Of a stretch of DNA of 64,000 nucleotides, positions 36,600 to 47,720 are shown piece by piece (position 1 is the first letter of the stretch; every line of letters begins with the position of its first letter). The translations under genes were made by a program, and so were the position numbers. The DNA is from Phallus indusiatus (taxonomy: Eukaryota; Basidiomycota; Agaricomycetes; Phallales; Phallaceae), in the NCBI GenBank assembly GCA_027605045.1, contig JAQFWX010000066.1, positions 1 to 64,000 of the forward strand, given 5' to 3'. The notes under the pieces are model-generated. The model was not told the origin of the DNA and did no database searches. It saw only the letters and a list, made by a program, of their open reading frames with translations.

Positions 36600-38459
36600 T
36601 TAAAGAGAAACGTATATATATTGGTATAAAAACTCTTTAGAGCCGAAGTGTCAATATAACGTTGTAGGGGCACACTGAGTTTGACGCGTTTGACGTATCG
36701 GTATTTATAATGATCCAAACGCTGGTTGGGACCGCCGACGAAAAGGCTACGTCATTTCACCAATCATCAGCCGCGCTTGGTCGTAATAACCAAGGAATGG
36801 GGAAATATGGTGAACTTGAATGTAATCAATATAATTACATTACATTTACTGTTGATCGTAAGTGATGGGATAAGGACCGGCTTGTTGAAAGTACCTTACC
36901 ATGAGATATGAGCAATCTTAGAGCGTCAGAAGCATGAGAAAACAGAAGCCTAAGTAAAGAGTGAAAGACAAAGTTCAAAAGCAGCGGCGTTAGAAATTGG
37001 CGATGGGATGCGGGAAATAGAAATCGACTCGCTTGCGTTATCTTAGAAGTACACGTGTCAAATGTGGAACGATAGAAGCAGATGATGAGAAAAGTAAGCC
37101 AAGTTCTCCAGCTTTCCCCAATTAGCGTATTGAGAAGGGTAAGCGTTTAAAGGAGCGACTCCGCGATCCATAACGCGCAGGGCATATGCACCGGCCGTAT
37201 TATGATAAATTCATTAATAAAATGGTTCAAATCTCAAAGGCTGCCTGGTGATCTGGACAGGACGCGCGGGACATATGACCTGTGGATTCTTCCTGCAGCA
37301 ACACTGTCTCGAAGATATATATTATTTCCCATGAATGAATGAGCGAAATCAGTAATTGCCATGAAAGATGTGAGTAAAACTGAAATTCCTTTTCTGAAAT
37401 CTTGTGAGAAATCCGGTGTTCATCGGATATCAACCTAAAAGAGTGTCTCGTGACAAGGATTTACGCTCGTCGATTCTGAAGTGTTGCGGAATCTTTTTCC
37501 GGTTGTAATTGAAGATTAGACTTTGATGGAATTTGTGTCTTATTGAATGAAGAAGACAGAAGGGGAGAAGATCGTTTTTTGGAGCCTTATGGGTCAATCT
37601 GAGTGCAAGAATTCTTGGACGGCCTGCCCCTTCGAAATATAAAAGTTGTCAGCTAGTTCCAAGGCAAGGGCTCATTGATATTATACCTGACATGATTGGA
37701 TATCAACTCGAACCTGTTGAATCCTTGAGCTGTAAAGACAGCTGGCACGTCCATATTTTCCCTTGTCCAAGTAGGGTAAGACTTTGGGTGGTAAAGGGTC
37801 GGATACTTTTGCAATTGGGAGTTTCTTTTTCTTAAACTGAGCTTAGAAAGAACAGTTTAGGTTCGGAAATAAGGCTTCCATTTCCCTTTACAAACATCTG
37901 GAATGACAGGCACATCGATATCGATCCATGTATTGGATCTTTATTACTTTTTGTTCAGTAACGGTACCCTTAGCACTCATGAATAGGAAAACAATGACAT
38001 ACGTTTTTCCGCCGAAGAGTAAAACCAATCAACAGTCATGGGACTCCCTAAGGCTCATTCCAAAGCGGTTTGATATGGCTGAAATTGATCTGATTCACCA
38101 TCTTACAAAAGAAATGCGGGCACTTTCTTGCAATGATTGTTCTTGTCGATGACGGCACAATATAAAAACGACTTAATCCCGTGTTCATATCCGCCTCCGA
38201 AACGCGTGTGTCTTCGTGCCAATGTGCCAATTGGTGAAAACGTGTATACATGCCGTTTCGCGTTCGTAGTGCTTGTTAAGATCGCTATGGGCGTGCTGTT
38301 GGAGGGCTGTAAATTTGACCACGTGAATGGGCCAGATGAAGTAAGCCCTACGTCAAAACCGCACATTTATCATCCCGGACTTGTTAAATTCTTTGTTGGC
38401 TTTTGTCGTCTTTTAAGCGTTTTAAACCTGTTTCTTTTTATTATCTGCGGCACCCAACG
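36600..38459. other. Intergenic between divergent genes
   Basis: About 1.86 kb between the phosphate carrier (-) and the long Ser-rich gene (+), so both promoters lie here. ORFs at 37227-37433, 37928-38152 and 38137-38366 conflict across strands and have no motif. A Met at 38403 could extend the downstream gene by 19 residues. Confidence 0.45.
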
Positions 38460-41400
38460 ATGCCTAACGGCCGTTCATCTGCTCAAGAGCGAGCTGCAGA
38501 CGGCGCTCGTGCGACCCGTCAGCTTACCAATGCACCACCCTCACTCACTACCACACCTTACTTGGCAACCAGCAACGCTCGCGAAAGCCTTTTCATCGGC
38601 GAGTTCACAGATGAAGAAGAAGAAAACGACCCAACATATGATCCTAACGAAATTAGGTTGATTGCCAGAGATGTAGGAGAGGACGTTGTCAGAACAGGCG
38701 AAGCTTCCCGTTTACGCAGACGGGGCGCAGTGCATGGTAGACGACCACAGCTTCCCTACGTTACCTTGGTTTGCGGCGCACCTTTGCCATGGCGTTTCAA
38801 GTTCAATCAGCCTGACGACATGAAACCCATGCGTCCTTCCGGTCTGAGGTCCCTTATGCAACGTTACGAATCGCTAAAACGTCCCTCGTCTTCAAGTTCA
38901 ACCGCTCAGGATCTGCCCCTTGAATTTCCGTCTACTGGTTGCCGAACCATCCTTACAAACCGTGCCTATGTCAGCCCGACACACCGCGTTTATAGTGCTC
39001 AGGTTGCTACAGGAAGCGTAAGGAGGGTCGATAGATCTTACTTGGATATGGAGCAAAGAAGCACCCTTGTGGAGTTTTTGATGAATTCGTGGGGTCAGCT
39101 AGATTGGCAGGGGCTTGCCTGTTCTAGTTGGTAAGTTTTGTTAAAAGTATGGTTGCTCCGGGGTTTTTGTCTAACACAACTTTGTTGCTACTTTCTACAA
39201 AAGCGGTAACATAATTGGGTTCCGTTACGCACCCGCCGTTTTTGATGAACAGGGCAAGCTTGTGCTGAACGGCATGGGTCCAGCTGGCTACACACCGAAG
39301 GAACGTTTTGTGTTCTTTGCTTCCGCCGTCACCTCCTCAAAACCCTACGATTTCGCAACGCAGCGGCACTATTCATATCCGTATCACTGGCGTTATTTAG
39401 AACCCCTGACAACAACACCCATCGTCAGCCCAAATCCAAGATCTTCTTTAGGGCCACGAACACCAAGTACTACTGTTTCCCATCCTCAAGACCGGCTTCT
39501 CACAGCCGTATCACAGGATCTATACGATTCTATCTCATTTCCCATTGCCAGTTCTGACGAAGCTGGGCTACAGTCCCAGCAAGAATACGCATTACCCTCC
39601 TGGTCTCCGTCATCTTCCGACGAGTTGCTTTCTTTTGAAGAGGAACTCGGACCGAACAACTTAGGACCAGAACCAAATAACGTCTTCTGGGTGACATGGC
39701 CGTCCAATCCTATACCCGCCTCTAACGACGTCATTCATCCTTCGGGCGAACCAAGTTTAGCTGAAGTAGTTTCAGTCCATCGTTCGACGCACACGCAGGA
39801 TGATAGTATGCATAGTCAGTCATTTGCATGGCACCCAGCTATAGCAATCGACTTACAATCTTCAGGCCTGTCCAGCACTGTTCAGCCTCATGAGTCTAAT
39901 GAGGAAACAATGTCTGAAACGGAAGCCATTGACCCCAGTTCCGACACGTTGCAGGATCAACATGCGCCTAACGTACTTCCTGCCGGCAGCGAGCATGAAG
40001 TGCTCGGATCCGCGATGGACGCTGTGACTGAAGTGCAAGCATCAGATGATCATCACACCAATAATACTGGGGCAAATTCTACTTCCGCTTCTTCACAACA
40101 GCCGTCTCTACACTTACTAAACATCGAACTATCAAATCCTTTCCGTGCCGACGACTCTCATGCTTATCAAACGCCAGAACGTGTACAAGGTGAGGAAGTC
40201 TACTTGATATCTTTAAAAGGCACGTCTTTTGACGGAAGTAAAAGGCATGGCATATTCAGAATCAGATACCATAGATGTACAAGATGCAGTAATCAACCCT
40301 GCGATCGAGCCCAATACTACTACCGTACAGAATATTGGCACTCTCGACTCGTTCTCTGCATTGTCTAGCACATTGCCAACACCTCTCCCTATCGCCTACG
40401 AATCTCCTGCTACGGTTGTCGATGTTGAAGCGAGCAACGAGATTACTGGGGAGGTGGAAAACCTTGGGATCTTAATCGAAGTCGCTTCTCCTCCATCTGA
40501 TGCGACTTCAAGCTTTGGATCAGCCGTTGTTGTGCCCTCCTTAGTTCCGTCAAGCAGGGACTTTGCTTTAACACGAGAAAGCCCCCAGCTTTCTTCAGCT
40601 GCGGATCAGTCTAGACTATTCAACGATCCGTCGGAATCGATAAGCCGCAGCGTTAGCCAAGTGGAAATACCTCAGACCTTATTAAACGACGCCCCTTTTG
40701 ATACAGCTAGGAGTCCAGACGCTATAGTAGCCAGTGCTGAGGACCTGGACAGCAACACTTTAGAACCCTTCAGTACGACAACATCCGCTGCTCAAAGTAT
40801 TCTTTCACTGACTTTTTGATATCAGCTCCGTCGTCCTTCCACCATTATACTCCGCCATTACCGCAACTGTCGGCGCAAGATTTAGTTCCGTCATTACCAA
40901 CAACGCCTCTTAATTCATTCACATCACCGTACCTTCCTTTCGATCCGGCTTCATTGTTGACATTTCCGGAGGATGTTGATGATGAATTGATATCAGTAGA
41001 GCCTTCGAATGATCTTGTTATGGGTTTGGAAGGGATATCAACCTCTCAGTCTTTGGAACATGCCATCGAGGTTTCGGCGCCAAGGAACGAAAACGAGGAA
41101 ATGTCGCGATCATACTTGGAACAAGCATCTTCTACGGCATATTCCCCCTCTCATTCGTCCGATAGCGTGCGTTCACCCGTAGAAGAGCACGCTGATATCA
41201 CTTTTGTATCACGCTATCAATCTCCTAGCCCTTCGTCGCCGTCTTCTCCTCGCGTCATTGCAGCAGCTCCTGTGTCTCATCCACAACCTCTACCCGTTAA
41301 TTCTTCTTTCCTTAATGAAGTAGAGACCGTTTCTAGGCATGTTCCACGACATGCGTTACCGAGATCTTCGTCCTCCCAGCACCGGTCATCCTCTCGAAGA

Positions 41401-42375
41401 TCATGGAGAATACCCCGAGAGCTGGATGAGTGTCCCCTGTCTTCCGATAATGACGGCGAGGATCAGGTCGAGAGCTCTGTATCTAGGCTAAGATCTCGTT
41501 CAAGGCACGAGCCTGGGTCGATATCGCGAAATGAACGTAGACCTACCAGAGGTTTACGACCTTCGCCTAGCGTCTCCAGAAGGACGGGGGGTTATTCGCG
41601 CGCTCGACGCAGACTGTCGAGTTCTTCACGACGAGATTCTCTTATATCTTCAGCTTCACTGTCGACTTCGGGACCGGTACAGAATGCTCTTCCATCTAAT
41701 ATGGTTCGTATCCCGAACCAGTTGCGCGCCGGAGTAGACACGCTATATCGTCACTCCAACCTCAATCCTGCAAGCCCTGAGCTTACTCGTCGGGGCTCAT
41801 TGCCAAACATACAACGACCACGACTAAGCGGACTTGTCAGACGGGACTCTCTTCCTGTTCTACCTGTACAGCGCCAACCATTGTCGGATCTAACAGCAAC
41901 ATTTCGTCAGCACAATCGGTTTACACCTCCAGCACACCTGTCAGATTCAGCGATTTCACATACTTCGTTACGTCCCGAAACGATAGAAGATCACAGTCCC
42001 TTGCTGAATCAACGATATCGGGGAGAAAGGCTGCTTTTGGAGGTCGACAGATTACAAGAAAATGAACCGGACTCCGATACGAGACCTAGTCTAGATGATA
42101 GTTCGGAACAAGAAAACGAGCCCATCATCGATCCGGAAGACGCGCTGACGCCTCGGCCTCGCCGTCATACTACAATGCCGGTATTCATACCTTCACCGCC
42201 TTCTGATTCAGAGTCGGAACTCGAGGATAACATCCAGCCCTTTTCTCGTGGCCGCACCGTTGTTCCTTGGATGCCCTGGGAATGGTGCCGACAACGATTT
42301 CCGCTGGACAACGGATTGCAAATTGAACTCGATGTAGCCCCAATTACAGGCGAAGGAGAAGATAAAGAAGAATAA
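38460..42375 (+). CDS. Very long Ser-rich acidic orphan protein
   Basis: Function unknown. Roughly 1,240-1,260 residues from four exons. Exon 1 (38460 to about 39131) holds the only ordered-looking part (LPYVTLVCGAPLPWRFKFNQ, YLDMEQRSTLVEFLMNSWGQ); it continues after a GTAAGT intron as CGNIIGFRYAPAVFDEQGK and GPAGYTPKERFVFFASAV. The remaining 1,000 or so residues are disordered, rich in Ser, Pro, Glu and Asp, with an Arg/Ser block (RHALPRSSSSQHRSSSRRSW) and ending VAPITGEGEDKEE. Two further introns are needed: 40190 to 40238, 40244 or 40259 (three phase-compatible acceptors), and 40773-40825, or a shorter one from 40797. The ordered N-terminal domain looks like a small lineage-specific fold. 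Codons read openly for over 3.9 kb, so it is surely a gene. Confidence 0.7.
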
Positions 42376-42796
42376 AAAATAAATAAAATAAAACTTGCTC
42401 GTTGAATCCTTTACCTTTTCTTAATTATTTCTGCATCCGCATATCTTTATACTGAGCAGAAAGCCCATAGCTTACGCATTGTCAATGCATATTTGTATCC
42501 TGTAATTTATATCCACGCATTAATGTTCTTTACCATGTAGTCGTTTTTTTCTTCTTTTAATGTCACTCAACAAGAAATTTCGCTCCAATCAAAGTGCCAA
42601 ATCTGAGTAGGACCTCTGTTGGTGTATGAGTGACATTAAAAAAACGACTAGTAAAGAACATTGTGAATAGATTCGATATTACGATTACATACAAGATAAT
42701 TAAGTGTTCACTAGTAAAAAAAAAAGATATTTTACACGATTCCATGATATCTGTGATGAATTAATCTTGTTGAGTAAGGTAAACAAGTAACTGATC
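42376..42796. repeat. Large imperfect inverted repeat between convergent genes
   Basis: Arms at about 42522-42575 and 42612-42662 are reverse complements: the right arm TGAGTGACATT, seven A, then CGACTAGTAAAGAACATT pairs with the left arm AATGTTCTTTAC, CAT insert, GTAGTCG, T run, insert, AATGTCACTCA. The loop is about 40-60 nt. It sits between the 3' ends of two convergent genes. It could be a MITE-like relic or a transcript-end hairpin. Confidence 0.8.
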
Positions 42797-43569
42797 CTAA
42801 TGGAAACCTGAGAAGGGACAACAAACAGCACTTAGGCATACCGTCAGACTACGCAGACAGAAATTAGATATACTCAGACTTGGAGAATGGTGAATATCAT
42901 ACTCTGAACAAAACTCCGGATCGCAAATTGTCTCAAGACCTAGACATTTACAATGTCTAGCGGCGCAGGGCTGTCCGCAACGGAGCTGACGAGCCTCCTC
43001 TTCAAGAGCGCGCAATACTGGATGGTTTTTCCCTACGACTGTTTTCTGGGTCGAGTGTCGTCTCAGCGAGAGGTTCGAAACAGCTGAGAATCTGGATCTC
43101 TCCATGGTTGGTTTAGATGCTGGCTGTTGCACTTGCAGTTGCTTCTCGCGATCGTTCTGGTCGGAGATATCCGAGTTGAGCGACCTAGGCGTGCTCCACG
43201 AGAACGACGAACTCGAATCCAGTTCCAGATAATCTGAACGCCTTTTTATGAGCTTGTCGTTCCATAGGGTTAAGTGGGGAATCACTCACAGTCTAACAAT
43301 GAATCTGTCTCCGAATCTTCTGCCTCTTCGAGCACTAGTCTTTGATCCAATAAGCAGGGGTTTTGAGATGAAGTCGCTGTACGACCTGCAGTTATACTAC
43401 CCGCGCTCTCGTCGAAAGAATGGAAAGGATTACTGTAAACAGCCGGAGAGTTTATATAAGATCTAGATTGCGTCTTCATTGGTTCCAAGGGCTTCTGACT
43501 CAAATGAACACTTTCAGAGAACGTTGAGCTTCCAACGTGTTCACTACACGAGTGTGGATCTGAGCCCAT
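42797..43569 (-). CDS. Orphan protein with Cys-rich C-terminus
   Basis: Not recognised. Exon 1 starts MGSDPHSCSEHVGSS at 43569; a GTGAGT intron inside the codon after SLLD joins in phase to YYLELDSSSSFSW. The middle is Ser- and Arg-rich. Near the end, RALEEEARQLRCGQPCAARH leads into CKCLGLETICDPEFCSEYD, six cysteines spaced C-x3-C-x4-C-x1-C-x7-C-x4-C, and more Cys follow (NFC, TVC, AVCC). Such spacing could bind metal. The extreme C-terminal tail may be affected by an unseen intron. No signal peptide. Confidence 0.5.
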
Positions 43570-43855
43570 GAAGGTCGCAGAACCTCCACATGTGAGTCAG
43601 GAATCGATGATTTGTTCTTTTCCTCCGTTTGACCCTAATTTTAACGCGATGGCTTAATTCATTATTAAAAATTTGAACTTTGCGGGTATGTCCAAATGAA
43701 TTTAGGTGCACGGAAATTTCCATTCGCTAAGTCGATTTTGGGGCTAAAAGTTCAAATTGACAATGGCGGATGTCACGTAAAGAATATACATAAACGCGAC
43801 GCAGAAGACGTATTATATTCTTTACATGTATAGCTCCAACATGGCAGAGCTCTAT

Positions 43856-45584
43856 CTACCACCGCAAATGACTTCTTCGACGTTCCGATTCTTGAGATAC
43901 TAGTAGTGACGATTCCACAGTTACCATATCAAATTGAACCCCATCTACATTTGCTGGATCAGAATCAAAACTGTCGTCCAGATCATCATGTTGTTGGGTG
44001 AACTCCCGGGTTAATAACATTCTATTAACCAAGGCTGTAATCATGGTCCAAATAAAGCTAGAAAGTGTGTTTTAAGGACAGAAATGTAAAACGATGTTAA
44101 AAAACCTCACTATACACCCAATTGACTGAACTGAACCTTAAATATTGTGATAAACGTTAACCATCGACGGTCTAGCTTGTAATAATACTGTAGTAGCTTA
44201 CCGGCTGACTGGCAATTACGATAATATTGAATAGTCTCAAGCCTGAGAGGAGAGAACAGGTCAATCATAAAGATATATAATAATAAGACCGGGGGTGAGA
44301 CTCACTGAGGAGGCACTATCAATCAGCGTATGTCAAGAACCTGAGAAAAAGGCATTCTATGAATGTTTAAGTTGCGTACCACAAAATAAACAATCCCATC
44401 GGTAATAAGTTGTTTGATTAACCACGATTCCAAATGGCGAGGACGATCAAACGCATTATAACACGTCAGAAGGAAGATGAAGACGTCTACGGCGATCTGG
44501 ATGAAATGACGGTTATTTTTTGTTTCAGTTGAGATTTTTTGATAAGCTCACTGGAATACAATACAAAAGGACAAGTAGCGGCTGCTTCGTCGAAAGTACA
44601 CATATTCCAAGATCAGGAGAAAACCCCAAATTTTCTAATGATCGATCCTTGGTCTTTCATGATAGACGTAGAAAATAAGCTGACGCACTCTCTGTTCGTG
44701 CAAAAACAAAACATATCATCGCATATGTCGTTGTGTACACCACTAGGGAAAAATGTCTTTCCTTCCATTTAGCAAGACAAAACAGGCCCTTACGAACGAA
44801 CGCGGTCACAAGAAATCTTTTGATGACTACGTTACGGGCCCAAAGAATCCAAACCCTCTGAGCGACGAAGACTAAAAGAGAAAAGCAGAAGTTAGTCTGA
44901 GTGAGAGTACTTGGTGTCTTGAAAGATCTGAAATAATCGATCCTACAATTCGCTATTGCCAATGAGGTGATGCCTAAAGTTGCAGCTACCGGGAGCCAAA
45001 CACGACAACTGTAGAGTGACTTTGTTACGAAGACATTGTTTTGAAGGAGAACTGCGTGCGTACAACTTAAAAAGGCATACGAAATTTTGAGAATGGTATT
45101 GAGAACATCATAAAGGAATTCTCACAGTAGTTGTTAACCCCATTGATGATATTCCACTAAGTACTGCACGGGTAAACAAAAAACGGACGAAAAATCAGTT
45201 TCCTATATTCCGAAAACTTGGAAAGAAACAACCAAGTAAAACCTACCGTGTGTATTAATAAAAAATATGACGGGCAAAGTGTAACGGTTTATAAGAAAAA
45301 GACCTTTCGAGATAGACCATTTAGCGGGCCATACGACATCAACCTAAAACAAAATGTCATAGGAGGAACCCAAGGTAAACAATAAATATACCTCGACAGA
45401 TAACAGAAGTAGATGATCGTAAAGGAGCACAATGAGGCCTGCAACTACGAGTGATGTTAAGGTTTGTCGAGCAGATTATCGAACACTATCGAAGTCACTC
45501 ACTGCTTAAATATCTGGTCGCATCAATACCAGGAATCACAGCTTCCAGCGCCTTCACCGTCGCTGTCAATGTCGCTTCTTCCAT
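43856..45584 (-). CDS. DUF6533 multi-pass membrane protein
   Basis: Basidiomycete-specific family with about seven predicted membrane helices and unknown function. Exon 1 reads MEEATLTATVKALEAVIPGI (ATG 45582-45584). The DUF6533 core follows: SLVVAGLIVLLYDHLLLLSV, VVWPAKWSISKGLFLINRYT, then LFVFVAQRVWILWARN-type helices, IAVDVFIFLLTCYNAFDRPR and LITDGIVYFVV, and a last helix before WTMITALVNRMLLTREF. The soluble tail ends in an Asp/Ser-rich segment (stop 43856). About nine exons; several middle borders (44500-45200) are approximate. The conserved LLYDH and NAFDRPRHLE patterns make the family call firm. Confidence 0.75.
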
Positions 45585-46501
45585 GGGTACACCCCCGTTA
45601 CAGAAGACTGAAAAAAATATTAAAAGAGAATTAATTTAAGTCAAGAAGAAATAGAGAGTGTGGTGAAAGGGGGCAATTAAAAGTATTAATAGATGGAGGA
45701 GACTAAAGGGAAAAGGTGAGAGGGGATTTTAGAGAATGCAGACGCACAGTTTATATCAATAGCGCATCAGCTAAGTAACTATATATCTACGGCTATCAGC
45801 CGGGGGCACATTCTCTTAGCTTGTTTGTACTAAGCTCTCGAGGGCTGTGCAATCAATGCCGTCGAAGCTAAGTTTTGCATCATGTGAATGTTGTGGTGGT
45901 TGCTCTGCCAACGCTGACTGCGATGTCAGATAATGACATGCAAACGCCCTTGACAATGCAGTTGACTCAGATATGACGACTGTCAGCGTGTCGTCCGCTT
46001 GTGGTTTTGAATTTGTTTAGTTCAGTATAACGACAGAAAGTGGCACTGGTATAGCTTAGCATCCATTACGCGGAAATCACTGAGTCTCTGTCATAGGAAC
46101 TAACCTGGAATGATGTCAAGTGGTGGTTGGCTGGTGATGAACGCGCGCTAGCTAGCTAGCTCTCAACAAAACGTTTTGCGAATGGACGTGGAGCAATACT
46201 ATCGGAAATCCTGTGGCCTGTGTACTTTGATGGGATCCGGAGTAGACAACAATCAAAATCTCACTGGGGCACGCTTATCGGCGCTTGTCGATTATTGCGT
46301 ACTATCATGGAATTATTAGTACACGTTAGTACTGAAACCGAACATGTAAGAAACGCTTATGATACAGTCTGAAGTTTTCGTTACTTAATCAGAAGAGACA
46401 TAACTAAAGAATGTGCATGTAAAAGTACAAAGCAGAAGTGTAAAGTGGGAAACGCCCCATAACAGCATATCAGGCAAGGAAGGATCGGTTGTCGCTAATC
46501 T
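45585..46501. other. Intergenic
   Basis: About 915 bp holding the DUF6533 promoter and the 3' flank of the acidic orphan. A short GCTA run (TAGCTAGCTAGCT near 46149-46161) is the only visible oddity. Confidence 0.4.
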
Positions 46502-47118
46502 CTAAAAAGATTCTTCCTCGAAGTCTTCAAAGTTATAAACTGCGTCCGTATCCGAGATGGAAGCTCGCTCGTCCCATTGCAGACTACCTCCGTCACTCGC
46601 TTCGTCAGTGTATATATCTACATCCTGGTATTCCATCGCGCTGCCATCGCTGTCGCTTTCTTCTGGTGCTCTCTCCAAAAACGTCTCCGAATCTCTGTTC
46701 TCTCCAGTATCAGTGCTCAGAGTGTTTTCGAGGACTTCAATGATAATTTGTGGAGGGGACAGTTCTAAAGAACTGATGCTTTCCGAATCGGATGATACAG
46801 AGCTTGTGGTTATGCTGCTGCTACTTAGGCTACTGGCGGTTTCCGAAGTAGATTTTGGATGGCATGACGTATACCCTATCGAGGAAGTAGCCGTCAACCT
46901 TGAATCTACGTCGCTTCTGCAGTCATCGACACTGTATCCAAATAAGAAACTGGAGGGATGGTCGACCAAAGTACGTACGAAAGGTAGCCTGGAAGGCTAG
47001 TATTGATGCGTTGGGGTCGCACATCTGATGTGGTCGACATGGCTGGAGCTGTTTGCGTCTGAAAATTATGTATGATACTCTCATACGGTTGAGAGCTTGA
47101 AATTAAACGACCGAACAT
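46502..47118 (-). CDS. Small acidic Ser-rich orphan protein
   Basis: No family recognised. Exon 1 begins MFGRLISSSQPYESIIHNF at 47118, or alternatively MSTTSDVRPQRINTSLPGYL at 47040. A GTACGT donor after GGCTACCTTTC allows two in-phase acceptors (29 or 47 nt downstream), leading to VDDCRSDVDSRLTATSSIG. The second exon is very acidic and Ser-rich and ends AVYNFEDFEEESF (stop 46502). The plus-strand ORF over the same bases (46557-47000) is judged to be its shadow. Composition resembles the other disordered orphans in this window. Confidence 0.4.
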
Positions 47119-47720
47119 GAGGTTTCCTTAAGTTCAGAGCTGCGGGCATGTACAAACAAGTCGACCTAGTATCACATTCACTGTTCTTGTATGAAGGATT
47201 TCATCGTTTGTGGATCTTTTTATTTCGGTCATGACCAATATGCGATGATGGGAGTAAAGATGCACATGCCTTTAAACAAGCATGAGTCTTGGGGTCTCCG
47301 TTGCGTGGAGAGTAGAATAGTCGGGTTAATACTCGGGACACGTTGGACGCACGCCCAGGGCACATAGAATGAACCCTATCTGGTTGGATCCTGCTCCTGC
47401 GATACGGACGCAATCTTGCCAAGTTCGTCTTTAGAGCTGTCGCATGTCGCATGTCACAGTGTCACATTGTCACATAAAGCATGATCAGGACCCTTGTGGC
47501 CGAAGATGCTGCCAGCCAGCGTGAATGGCATGAGGGCGTCATCTTTCAACAATTTCTTCCTTCTATCTCTCTCCCTTCTATCTCTTGTTTCCCCGTCTTC
47601 TCGCTCTTGTTTTCCTTCTTTGTACATATAACCGGAACCCGGGCGCCACTCAATTAGTTCTAATCTATCTCCGTTTAGGTTTGTTTACGGTTCGCTGCTA
47701 CGTACCTTTCACAACAACAG
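47119..47720. other. Divergent promoter region
   Basis: About 600 bp between the acidic orphan (-) and GH16 (+). Around 47440-47475 there is a short run of related GTCGCAT/GTCACA(T) units. The last 180 bases are pyrimidine-rich, as in many fungal leaders. Confidence 0.45.

Noticed and set aside
40797..40825. A 29-nt intron in the long Ser-rich gene
   Set aside because: An upstream donor at 40773 gives a normal 53-nt intron in the same phase, so an ultra-short intron is not required. The same holds near 46.95 kb, where a 47-nt alternative exists.
46557..47000. Plus-strand ORF of 147 codons
   Set aside because: Antisense to the acidic minus-strand frame; its composition is the mirror of an Asp/Glu/Ser-rich sequence.
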